DNA from: Lentzea aerocolonigenes
Lineage (GTDB): Bacteria > Actinomycetota > Actinomycetes > Mycobacteriales > Pseudonocardiaceae
Assembly: GCF_000955955.1 (NCBI RefSeq)
Contig: NZ_JYJG01000291.1
Location: forward strand, 1 to 32,206
Reading direction: 5' to 3'
DNA: 32,206 nt
The position numbers and the translations under genes are program-made. The notes under the pieces were generated by a model. It worked only from the letters and a program-made list of their open reading frames with translations. It was not told the DNA's origin and searched no databases. Of this stretch, positions 24,957-32,206 are shown piece by piece (position 1 is the first letter of the stretch; each line of letters opens with the position of its first letter).

Positions 24957-26773
24957 TCCGTCCACTTCAAGCGGTTCGATTCGATTCCGTCGGTCGTGAC
25001 CCACACCGTGTGGCCGGCGCCGTGGTAGTAGAAAGCGTTGAACTCGGCCCGGCCGCGGCCGTCGGTCGTCACGCCGTGTCCCGGGTTGCCGTAGCCGGGA
25101 TCGGTCGAGTGGGGCATCACGTCGTAGTGGGTCTCGGACTCGAACCCGGTCATCACGACGTGCATCCAGTAGCAGTTCGGCTCGCCGCACGGCCCGGCGG
25201 CCGGTCCCTTGGTGAGACTGATCGACCGCTTGCTCGGCGGTGCCGTGGTCTGCACGGTCGCGGGTGTGCCGCGCCCGGCGCTGTTCTCGGCGACCACGGT
25301 CGTGCTGAACGAGTAGTCCTTGCCCGACCAGATGCCCGTGATGACGAACGAGTTGCCCGTCGTGCGGCCGGAGCCGGTGAGACCGTCCGAGCGCTGCCAC
25401 GACACGTGGTACGCGGTCACCGGCGCGCCGTTGGCCGGCGCGTTGCCCCAGGTGACCGTCGCGTCGGTCTGCTTGGTCGAGATGGCGACGGCGAGGTTCT
25501 GCGGCATGCCGGGCGGCGTCACCGGGATCGGCGGCGGTGTCTGCGGTGGTGGCGGCGTCTGGGGTGGCTGCGGGGTCTGGGTGCGGACCGGCGGCTGGGT
25601 ACGAGCGGGCGGCTGGACCGGTCGGTCAGCGGGCTTGTCAGCGGGCTTGTCGGCAGGCTTGTCCGCGGGCTTCTCGGCAGGCGGCGGCACGGGCTGGCGC
25701 GGCTGGTCCTTCTTCGCGCCGACGACCGGCACCGGGTTCACCGAGCCGTCCTTGTCGACGACCATCACGTGCTTGCCCTCGCCGCCGTCGACGTAGACCC
25801 GCGCGTCCTCGCCGCGGCTCAGCGCGGGCTTGCCCTTCTCCGCCGGAACCGCACTGGTCACGCGTTCGCGGCCGGTGGGGTCGTAGGTGCGCACGACGCT
25901 CTGGCTCTGGTCGAGCACGACGACGGACTCGCCGGTCACCGTCGGGCCGTCGTACTGGCCCGCGGGCAGCTGCACGGTCGCCACGCCCTTGCCGTCCACC
26001 ATGTGCATGCGGTTGGTCGCCGGGTCGAGCACCGCGACCTTGCCGCCCGCGTCCACCGGGGCGATCTTCGCGTTCGGCGGCACGTCGACGCCGAGCTTCA
26101 CCGGCGCGCCGAGACCGTTCGCCTCGACCGGGCTCATCGTGTCCGTGGTGGCGTCCACGAACATCACGCGGTCGCCGCTGACGGTCAGCCCGCCGCTGTG
26201 CCCGGATGGCACGACGGCCGGGCAGGCCACGGTGGTCGAACCCCGGTTGATCCGGCAGATCGCCCCGTTGTCGGTGCGGTGCAGCCACACCGTCCCGTCA
26301 CCGGTCGCGACGGGCGGACCGAGCGGTCCGCCGACGGACATCGGCACGGCGTCGGTGCCGAAGCGCACCACCTGACCGGTGTCGCGGAAGACCGCGTACG
26401 GCCCGCCCGCGACCTCGAGCCCCACCGGCCGCGCCCCGGTCGGCAGCGGCACCGTCGACTCGACCGACAGCGTCGACTTGCCGAACACCGTCGCGTCCTC
26501 CTTGCCCACGACGTAACCGTGCGTCTCGTTCTGCAGCACCTGGGCACCGGGTTCGAGACCGGGCACCGCGACCTGCGCGTCCGACCGCTTGGTCGCACCG
26601 TCCACGTGCACCACCAGCCCGAGGTCGGGGCTCGCGATCCAGTGTCCGGTCTGGAGGAACTCGAGGCCGGGGACCTGCTTGGCCGCGCCGGTCAACGCCA
26701 GCGTCGCGGCGGCGACGACGGCGATGATCAGCCCCATCAGCGGCCAACGGGAAGCTCTGCGCCTGTCACTCAC
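24953..26773 (-). CDS. Membrane-anchored protein with beta-propeller-like and fibronectin type III domains
   Basis: The product is 606 residues. A cytoplasmic Arg-rich start (SDRRRASRWP) precedes one membrane helix (about residues 13-30). Then comes an extracytoplasmic region of repeated beta units (about 40-360) that looks like a propeller, with motifs such as VVHVDGATKR and VAVLDPATNRMHMVDG. A KPAD repeat (25621-25675) and a Pro-rich spacer lead to a fibronectin type III domain (about 440-530) and a final Cys-containing beta domain. GTG start at 26773; no good ribosome-binding site is visible, so the start is less certain. It sits between the histidine kinase gene and moxR, so it may be the surface module's structural or sensing component (inference). 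Confidence 0.82.
25621..25675. repeat. Tandem KPAD-coding repeat in the FN3 gene
   Basis: A 12-bp unit is repeated with small changes (GGCTTGTCAGCG, GGCTTGTCGGCA, GGCTTGTCCGCG) and encodes PADKPADKPADKPADRP. It forms the spacer before the proline-rich stretch. Confidence 0.75.
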
Positions 26774-26822
26774 AGCACGTAGGGTAACCAGCCGGGTACA
26801 AGAACCATTTGGAATCGGTACA

Positions 26823-28076
26823 TCAGGTGGGCAGCACCAGCTCGAAGATCGCTCCACCGCTGCTCGACCGGTAGATCCGCAGCACGCCGCCGTGCGCGTC
26901 GACGATCCGCCGCACGAGGTACAGCCCGAGACCGGTCGATCCCCCGCCGCTGGCGAACCGGCCGAACACCTTCTCGGCGGTCACCGGGTCGAGCCCCGGC
27001 CCCTCGTCGGCGACCACGACCCGGCCGCCGCCCACCTTCACGTGCACGACAGCGTTCTCCCCCGGCCGGTGGCCGTGCTGGATCGCGTTGCCCAGCAGGT
27101 TCTCCACCGCGCGCTGGATCAGCACCGGGTCCGCGTCCACCCGCGTAGGCACCGCGGAGAACACGATGCGGGCGCCCTCGGCGGGGATGTCCTCGACCAC
27201 GGCGGAGACGAGCTGGTCGAGCTGCACCGACTGGATGGCGAGCTGCTGGACGCCCGCCTCGAACCGGGCCTGCATGAGGGTTCCGCCGATGATGCCGCCC
27301 ATCCGCTTGGACAGCCGCATGATCCGCGGCGTCACCTTGCCCATGCTCGCGGGGTTGCGCATCGCGGTGTCGGCGAGCAGGCCCAGCGCGGTGACCGGTC
27401 GGCCCAGGTCGTGCGCGATCCCGTTGAGCATCTCCTCGTGGCGTTCGAGCGCGACCGCCGCCGGTTTGATCATCCAGCCGGAGACCACGTGCCCGGCGGC
27501 ACCGAGCGCGCCGATGAGGACCAGGCAGCCCAGCGCGACCAGCAGCACCCGCCGGTCGTGCCGGTCCTTCTCGTCCTGCGCGTCGGCGGAGGCGATGACC
27601 GCGCCGATGTAGGACCCGTCCGGGCTCGCGATCGGCTCGGCGAAGAACCGGACGAGCTTGCCGTCGGTGCCGCGCAGGTAGCCGAGCTGCGGTGTCCGCG
27701 TCCGCACCGCTGTCGCGGCGATCTCGCCCAGCACGGCCTGGTCGACGTTCGCGCAGGGGAACCTGCTCAGCCGCGCCTCGAACGCCGCGCTGCCGGTGGG
27801 CATCACCGCGAACTGCGGGCACCGCACGTATAGCGAGTCGAGGGTGAGCTTGGCCGTGGTGAGCCTGCCGTCGCTGTAGTCGAGCAGCTGGATCACCGCC
27901 GGGGTGACGCGGCGCAGCTCGGCGTCGATGGCCCGTTCGCCCTGCTTGGAGTCCATGTCGAGGGCGAGCCACGCGAAGAGCAGCAGGCCGGCCGCGTTCA
28001 ACGCGGTGAAGAGGCCGGTGAGCAGCCACCGCAGCCCGCGCAGCCTGCCCGCCGCGCCCGTCCGCGCCGCGATCAC
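26823..28076 (-). CDS. Sensor histidine kinase
   Basis: The product is a 417-residue membrane histidine kinase. Helix 1 (about residues 15-40) and helix 2 (about 177-199) bracket a sensor domain of about 135 residues with two cysteines (Cys86 and Cys108) that could form a disulfide. The phosphoacceptor is His222 in GIAHDLGRP. The ATPase domain has the N box ENLLGNAIQHG, the G1 box ADEGPGL and the G2 box STGLGLYLVRR. The GTG start overlaps the response-regulator stop (GTGA), so the two form a classic pair. The FN3 gene starts about 50 bp downstream on the same strand. The signal sensed is not evident. Confidence 0.94.
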   Translation of the reverse strand: MIAARTGAAGRLRGLRWLLTGLFTALNAAGLLLFAWLALDMDSKQGERAIDAELRRVTPAVIQLLDYSDGRLTTAKLTLDSLYVRCPQFAVMPTGSAAFEARLSRFPCANVDQAVLGEIAATAVRTRTPQLGYLRGTDGKLVRFFAEPIASPDGSYIGAVIASADAQDEKDRHDRRVLLVALGCLVLIGALGAAGHVVSGWMIKPAAVALERHEEMLNGIAHDLGRPVTALGLLADTAMRNPASMGKVTPRIMRLSKRMGGIIGGTLMQARFEAGVQQLAIQSVQLDQLVSAVVEDIPAEGARIVFSAVPTRVDADPVLIQRAVENLLGNAIQHGHRPGENAVVHVKVGGGRVVVADEGPGLDPVTAEKVFGRFASGGGSTGLGLYLVRRIVDAHGGVLRIYRSSSGGAIFELVLPT

Positions 28077-28759
28077 GGGGCCTCCAGGCGGAAGCCGACG
28101 CCCCGGACGGTCTGGATCAGCTCCGGTTCGAGCAGCTTCTGCCGCAGCCTGCGCACCACCGCGTCCACCACGTTGGACATCGGCTCGGCACTGGCGTCCC
28201 AGCAGTGCTCGATCAGCTCGGACCGCGTCACGGTCGTGCCCGCGCGCGTGAGCAGGTGTTCGAGCACGGCGAACTCCTTGTGCGTCAACGTCAGCAGCAC
28301 ACCGCCGCGCCGGGTCTCGCGGCGCGCGCAGTCGACCTCGAGGTCCGCGAGGCTCAGCACGGACGGGCGAGCGCGGCCCGCCCGGCGGCACAACGCCTGG
28401 ACGCGCGCCGTGACGACCGCCAGATCGGCGCCTTTGACCACGTAGTCATCGCCGCCGTGGTCGAACCCGGCCACGCGGTCGGCGACGCTCTCCAGCTGGG
28501 TCAGGAACAGCACCGGGGTCGGCCAGCCCTCCTTGCGCCTGCGGTGGACGTAGGTGATGGAGTCGCCGTCGGGCAGCAGCCGGTCGAACACCACGCAGGC
28601 GTAGTCCACTCCGTCCAAAGCCCGGTCAGCCGCGGCGATGTCCGCCACGTCGTGGATTTCGAAGCCCGCCGCCTCCAGTTCGACGACGAGTGCGAACCGC
28701 ATGTCCTCGTCGTCCTCCACGAGCAGGACTCGGTTCGGGAAGGGTCCCGGTCGTGTCAT
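28073..28759 (-). CDS. OmpR-family response regulator (partner of the adjacent kinase)
   Basis: The product is 228 residues: a receiver domain with acidic pair Asp16/Asp17, phosphoacceptor Asp59 (VVFDRLLPDGD), Thr87 and Lys109, then an OmpR/PhoB winged helix (about 135-228, ending TVRGVGFRL). The usual KPF after the receiver lysine is KGA here. The gene heads the minus-strand operon. Its start codon lies inside the 20-bp direct-repeat element 28752-28771, which is also found in the mycP/eccE promoter, so autoregulation and control of the secretion genes are plausible. Its receiver is closely related to that encoded at 31208. Confidence 0.94.
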   Translation of the reverse strand: MTRPGPFPNRVLLVEDDEDMRFALVVELEAAGFEIHDVADIAAADRALDGVDYACVVFDRLLPDGDSITYVHRRRKEGWPTPVLFLTQLESVADRVAGFDHGGDDYVVKGADLAVVTARVQALCRRAGRARPSVLSLADLEVDCARRETRRGGVLLTLTHKEFAVLEHLLTRAGTTVTRSELIEHCWDASAEPMSNVVDAVVRRLRQKLLEPELIQTVRGVGFRLEAP

Positions 28760-28771
28760 GAAAACCTCATG
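28752..28771. promoter_or_regulatory. Candidate response-regulator operator between the RR and SARP genes
   Basis: The 20-bp CGTGTCATGAAAACCTCATG has TCATG twice, 11 bp apart, and matches 1385-1404 at 17 of 20 positions. It covers the start codon of the response-regulator gene and lies about 75 bp upstream of the SARP start. It is followed directly by the 8-bp palindrome GTGATCAC (28771-28778). A bound dimer could repress the operon it heads and affect the divergent SARP gene (inference). Confidence 0.5.
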
Positions 28772-28844
28772 TGATCACGAAGATGCTCGGTGCCGCGACA
28801 TCGACCGCCGCAGCACCAGGGGCGTCAACAAGGGGCTAACCACC

Positions 28845-30506
28845 ATGATCTTCCACGTACTCGGGCCACTCGAGGTGCACACCTCCACCGGCGCGGTGCT
28901 CGAACTGGGCACCCGCAAGTCCGGGACGGTGCTGGGGGTGCTGCTGCTGCACCATAACGCCTGGGTGCGCACCGATGAACTCGTCGCCGCGACGTGGCAG
29001 GAACAGGCCGTGCCCGCCTCGGCCGAGGCGAACGTGAAGACCTACGTGTCCCAGCTGCGCCGTGAGCTGCCGGGTGACAACCGGATCGAGGCCAAACCGG
29101 GCGCGTACCGGCTGCGGGTCGCGCCGGGCGAGCTCGACGCCGACCGCGCTCGTGAGCTGGCCGTACTGGTGCGGGACGCCATCGCCCAAGGGGACAACGC
29201 GGCGGCATCCGGGCTGTTGCACGAGGCGCTGTCGTTGTGGCGCGGCAGGCCGTTCGACGGCATCAGGCTGGACGCGGCGCTCGGCGCCGCGGACCGGCTC
29301 GACGAGCTGCGCCGCGACCTGGAGGAGAGCCTCGCCGCGGTGGCTCTCGCGACCGGCGACTGCCCGGCGGCGATCACCGCGCTGCGCTCGCTGACCACAA
29401 AGGACCCGTTGCGCGAAGGCGCGTGGGCGATGCTCGTGCGCGCGTTGCTGGCGGCGGGCAGGCGGGGTGAGGCGGTCGCCGCCTACCGCGCGGCGCGGAC
29501 GGTGCTCGCCGACGAGCTCGGGGTCGAACCGGGGCCGGAGCTGGCCGGGGCGCTCGCCGACGGGACCGCCGGCACCGCTCGCCGGGAGATGCCCAAGGAC
29601 ACCGCCGCGTTCGAGGGCAGGCAGCGGGAGGTCGCGGTGCTGCGGCAGGTTCCCGGCGGTTCGACGGTGGTCGTCGACGGTATGAGCGGGGTGGGCAAGA
29701 CGGCGCTCGCCGTGCACGCGGCGCATCAGCTCGACTTCCCCGACGGCCAGCTGTTCGTTGGTCTGCGGGCAGGCGCGGTGTCGCCCGCGGACGCGCTGGC
29801 GCGGTTGCTGCGCGGGATCGGCGTGGACACCGTGCCGTCCGACGTGGACGAACGGGCCGCGCTGTGGCGTTCGGAGCTGTCCAAGCGACAGGTGCTGATC
29901 GTGCTCGACGACGCGGGCGACGACCGCCAGGTCCTCCCCCTGCTGCCGGGCGAGTCGGAGAGCCTGGTCCTGGTCACCACGCGCAACCGCGGCTGGCGGC
30001 TGCCCGGCGAGGTGCGGATCGAGCTCGCCCCGTTGTGCGGCGCGGAGTCTTTTGCGCTGCTCCGCCGGCTGGCAGGCGACCGCGTCCGGAACTCGTGCCG
30101 TTCGACGGCCGCTGTCGTGCGCGCCTGCGGTGGCTTGCCCGGCGCGCTGCTGGCGGCCGCGGCGCGGTTGCAGAGCCGTCCGCTGTGGACGGTGGCGGAG
30201 CTGGCGGCCTGGCTCGCGGGTGATCCCGACCGGCTGCTCGACGGCATCGCTTCCTCGTATCTGTCGCTCGACCCGCGCACACAGCTCGCGTTCCGCTCGC
30301 TCGGCGCGCTGCCGGCCGAGTTCGACGGCGTGCTCGCGGCGCACCACCTGGGTGTACCGCCGCCGGAAGCCTGTGCGCTGCTGGAGGAGCTCGTCGACCA
30401 CCACCTGCTCGACACTCCCGCTGCCGGCCGGTACCGCAGCCATCCCCTGGTGCAGGCGTGCTCCCGGCGCGTCGGCCCGGCCGCTGCCCGTGTCCACGCC
30501 GCCTGA
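28845..30506 (+). CDS. SARP-family regulator with NB-ARC domain
   Basis: The product is 553 residues. It has an N-terminal OmpR-like winged helix (about residues 1-92, RTDELVAATW and VKTYVSQLRREL), a bacterial transcriptional activation domain (about 95-240, ending VLADELGVEPGPEL) and an NB-ARC ATPase. The ATPase has the P-loop GMSGVGKTAL (Lys285), Walker B QVLIVLDDA, sensor LVTTRNR and the GLP-type motif GGLPGAL. It is an AfsR-like SARP without the C-terminal TPR repeats, which gives its shorter length. SARPs activate nearby genes by binding direct repeats near -35. Start ATG 28845 has AGGGG 9 nt upstream. It diverges from the two-component operon and is followed by a LuxR gene 14 bp later. 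Confidence 0.92.
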   Translation: MIFHVLGPLEVHTSTGAVLELGTRKSGTVLGVLLLHHNAWVRTDELVAATWQEQAVPASAEANVKTYVSQLRRELPGDNRIEAKPGAYRLRVAPGELDADRARELAVLVRDAIAQGDNAAASGLLHEALSLWRGRPFDGIRLDAALGAADRLDELRRDLEESLAAVALATGDCPAAITALRSLTTKDPLREGAWAMLVRALLAAGRRGEAVAAYRAARTVLADELGVEPGPELAGALADGTAGTARREMPKDTAAFEGRQREVAVLRQVPGGSTVVVDGMSGVGKTALAVHAAHQLDFPDGQLFVGLRAGAVSPADALARLLRGIGVDTVPSDVDERAALWRSELSKRQVLIVLDDAGDDRQVLPLLPGESESLVLVTTRNRGWRLPGEVRIELAPLCGAESFALLRRLAGDRVRNSCRSTAAVVRACGGLPGALLAAAARLQSRPLWTVAELAAWLAGDPDRLLDGIASSYLSLDPRTQLAFRSLGALPAEFDGVLAAHHLGVPPPEACALLEELVDHHLLDTPAAGRYRSHPLVQACSRRVGPAAARVHAA

Positions 30507-30520
30507 GAAGAGGAACCACC

Positions 30521-31189
30521 TTGCACACCAACGCACCGCGGCTGTCCCTGGTCCGTCCCGGCGACGTGCCGCCGTCCGTCCACAACGGAGTGAACGCCCG
30601 GCTGGCCCGCGCCACCGACGAGGTGCTCGTCGCCTGGTCGTCGGCCGGGCATCCGCACCACCCCAGGCTGTTCCGCCAGATCGACCGCCACAACCTCCAG
30701 CGGGGCGTGCGCTACCGCGTGCTGCTGCCGGACCGGACCCGCACCGCGCCGGGCATCTCGGCCCGCCTCGGCGCGTTCGCGCTGGCCGGAGCGGACATCC
30801 GCACCACGCCGAAGGTTCCGCTGGACGCACTGGTCATCGACCGCGCGCTCACCGTGCTGCCCACCGACAACCGGGCCGGGGTCGCCGTGTTCGAGCTGAC
30901 GAGCGTCGTCGGGACGACCGTCGAGCTCTTCGAGCACGTGTGGCGGTCCGCGGCGCCGTTCACCGCGCAGGCCACCGCGGACGGAGATGTCACCGAGCGG
31001 GAACGTGAGCTGCTCTCACTGTTGTTCGCCGGGTGCACCGACGAGGCGATCGGGGTCAGGCTGAACATCTCCGTGCGCACCGTGCGGCGGACGGTGTCCC
31101 AGCTGATGGACAAGCTCGGTGCGCGCAGCCGGTTCCAGGCGGGTGCGAAAGCCGCGGACCGGGGCTGGTTGCTCGATCACGCCAGCTGA
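30521..31189 (+). CDS. LuxR-type regulator, paralogue of the one in the eccE operon
   Basis: The product is a 222-residue protein with the same layout as that encoded at 2638-3219: a phospholipase-D-like or ligand-binding domain (RGVRYRVLLPD) and a C-terminal LuxR HTH (TERERELLSLLFAGCTDEAI, then NISVRTVRRTVSQLMDKLG). The two share GARSRFQAGAKAADRGWLL at the end, so they are duplicates. It starts at TTG 30521, preceded by GAAGAGGAA; no better start is available. It follows the SARP gene by 14 bp and probably shares its transcript. Regulation of the T7SS genes is an inference from locus sharing. Confidence 0.87.
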   Translation: MHTNAPRLSLVRPGDVPPSVHNGVNARLARATDEVLVAWSSAGHPHHPRLFRQIDRHNLQRGVRYRVLLPDRTRTAPGISARLGAFALAGADIRTTPKVPLDALVIDRALTVLPTDNRAGVAVFELTSVVGTTVELFEHVWRSAAPFTAQATADGDVTERERELLSLLFAGCTDEAIGVRLNISVRTVRRTVSQLMDKLGARSRFQAGAKAADRGWLLDHAS

Positions 31190-31207
31190 ACCGCTACCGT
31201 CAGCGAC

Positions 31208-31852
31208 GTGCGTGTGCTGGTGACCGAGGACGACGACGACACCCTGTTCGCCATCGAGACATCGTTGCGGAGCGCGGGGTTCGCCGTCGACGTCGCACGG
31301 GACCTGCCGCAGGCCGACGAGGCGCTGTTCGTCAACACCTACGACTGCGTGGTGTTCGACCGGCTGCTGCCGTCCGGCGACTCGCTGCACTACGTGAAAC
31401 GACGGCGCCAGAACGGGTGCGCGGCGCCGGTGCTGTTCCTCACCGGCATCGACAACCCGGTCGAGGGCCTGCCGTACAGCGATGACTACCTGGTCAAACC
31501 GTTCGAGATGACGGAGCTGATCGCGCGGGTGCGCAGCCTGTGCCGCCTGTCAACGCCTCCCGCGCCGCCGGTGCTGCGGCACGGGGACATCGAGATCGAC
31601 CCCGGCAGGCGCGTCGCCCGCCGGGGCGGCCGGGTGCTGAGCCTGACGGTCAAGGAGTTCGTGGTGCTGGAACTCCTGGTCGCGGCGGGCGGGCGGGCGG
31701 TGACCAGGACGGAACTGGTCGCCGCCGGGTGGGATCCGGAGGTCACCCCGGCCTCGAACGTGCTGGACGTCGTCGTCACCGGGCTGCGGCAGAAGCTCGG
31801 TCCCCCGCCGGTGCTGCTCACCGTGCGCGGTGTCGGCTACCGCCTCGCCTGA
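31208..31852 (+). CDS. OmpR-family response regulator without an adjacent kinase
   Basis: The product is 214 residues: a receiver (acidic pair Asp8/Asp9, phosphoacceptor Asp51 in VVFDRLLPSGD, Thr79, Lys97 in YLVKPF) and a winged helix (ending TVRGVGYRL). The Thr to Lys distance is 18 residues against 22 in the neighbouring regulator, so about four residues are missing from the alpha-4/beta-5 region that normally forms the dimer face. GTG start at 31208 with no clear ribosome-binding site. TACCGT at 31195-31200 could be a -10 element for a leaderless transcript, but this is weak. No kinase gene is beside it in the window. Confidence 0.9.
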   Translation: MRVLVTEDDDDTLFAIETSLRSAGFAVDVARDLPQADEALFVNTYDCVVFDRLLPSGDSLHYVKRRRQNGCAAPVLFLTGIDNPVEGLPYSDDYLVKPFEMTELIARVRSLCRLSTPPAPPVLRHGDIEIDPGRRVARRGGRVLSLTVKEFVVLELLVAAGGRAVTRTELVAAGWDPEVTPASNVLDVVVTGLRQKLGPPPVLLTVRGVGYRLA

Positions 31853-31985
31853 GCCGCGGAGAACCGCCGCAACGCGGGCGTGGTCGCGCCGACCAGCGCC
31901 ACCGCCGCGACGCACAACCTACTCCGGGGATGCCGGCGAGAGCGGGAAGCAGCCCCGAAAACGTCAGGACGTGCCGGCACCATCA
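31837..31985 (-). pseudogene. Degraded transporter C-terminus remnant
   Basis: The minus strand reads VLTFSGLLPALAGIPGV in one frame and then, after a shift near 31920, VAALVGATTPALRRF-like sequence to a TAG at 31837-31839. The pattern (hydrophobic helix, LRRF, short basic tail) resembles the end of an MFS-type transporter. No intact start is present. It overlaps the response-regulator 3' end by 16 bp. Low confidence. Confidence 0.3.
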
Positions 31986-32206
31986 GACTGCGCGGGCCCG
32001 GCCAGCGAGACCAGAAGGTACAGCGAGAGCGAACCGGTGGCCGAAGCCCTGTACTACCCGTTCCGGCTCGAACCTGGTGGATCTGGGCCGGTGTGCCGTG
32101 CGTGGGCGAGCGGTGGGTCCACCAGCTTGAGGACCATGACCGCGAGCTGGGTATTTCCTACTGGACCAAGAACTACCGGACCGGGATCGAGCTCGAGGAC
32201 CCGGAG
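31853..32206. other. 354-bp tail without an intact gene
   Basis: After the last response-regulator stop no complete open reading frame is convincing. The interval holds the two remnants listed above and no clear promoter, terminator or repeat. It looks like a decayed junction at the edge of the locus. Confidence 0.5.
32037..32206 (+). pseudogene. Partial, apparently frameshifted coding remnant at the window edge
   Basis: From GTG 32037 the sequence reads VAEALYYPFRLEPGG. The protein-like sequence then continues in another frame as WIWAGVPCVGERWVHQLEDH and onward to the window end without a stop. Either a -1 frameshift has broken the gene or only one of the frames is real. I cannot name the family, and the window cuts it off. 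Confidence 0.3.

Noticed and set aside
28771..28778. The palindrome GTGATCAC as an independent operator
   Set aside because: An 8-bp palindrome is expected by chance in a window this long; I mention it only as the neighbour of the direct-repeat element.

Overview
This window is chromosomal DNA of a high-GC actinomycete. GTG starts are frequent, genes are coupled by ATGA/GTGA overlaps, and EccB/EccC/EccE/mycosin, a SARP regulator and a large actinobacterial polymorphic toxin are all present. Together these suggest a Pseudonocardiales-type organism; the family is an inference. It is a type VII secretion (T7SS/ESX-like) locus with its own effector cassette, envelope module and regulators. No rRNA, tRNA, CRISPR array or intact mobile element is visible.

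Left block (66-4844): a mycosin protease gene diverges from an operon of eccE, a LuxR-type regulator and an EccA-like ATPase that carries an N-terminal parallel beta-helix. Effector cassette (4848-11078, minus strand): two WXG100 proteins, a YbaB-like protein, a small EspC/WXG-like protein, a 1450-residue toxin and a 163-residue candidate immunity protein. The toxin ends in a RelA/SpoT-type nucleotide pyrophosphokinase-like domain. The first WXG100 gene is broken at 10963-10998 by back-to-back Tn5/Nextera mosaic ends, which is a library artefact and not biology.

Central block (11246-18526, plus strand): eccC with three FtsK/SpoIIIE domains, two likely secreted or associated proteins (one with a long Pro-rich tail), two tandem paralogues of an unrecognised family and a small lipoprotein. 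A 25-bp perfect hairpin separates this block from the convergent eccB (18586-19995, minus).

Right block: a single-pass membrane protein (20130-20801, plus) meets the end of a long minus-strand operon (28759 to 20798). That operon encodes a response regulator, histidine kinase, FN3 envelope protein, MoxR ATPase, DUF58 protein and a transglutaminase-fold protein lacking catalytic Cys and His. Divergent from it lie a SARP/NB-ARC regulator, a second LuxR paralogue and a second response regulator. The last 350 bases hold degraded coding remnants.

Working model (inference): the EccB/C/E-mycosin-EccA machine exports WXG100 partners and the alarmone-synthetase-like toxin. Regulation comes from the two-component/SARP/LuxR island. 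A 20-bp element with an 11-bp direct repeat occurs in both the mycP/eccE promoter and the response-regulator/SARP promoter and may tie the two ends together. EccD is not in the window and must lie elsewhere, possibly left of position 1.
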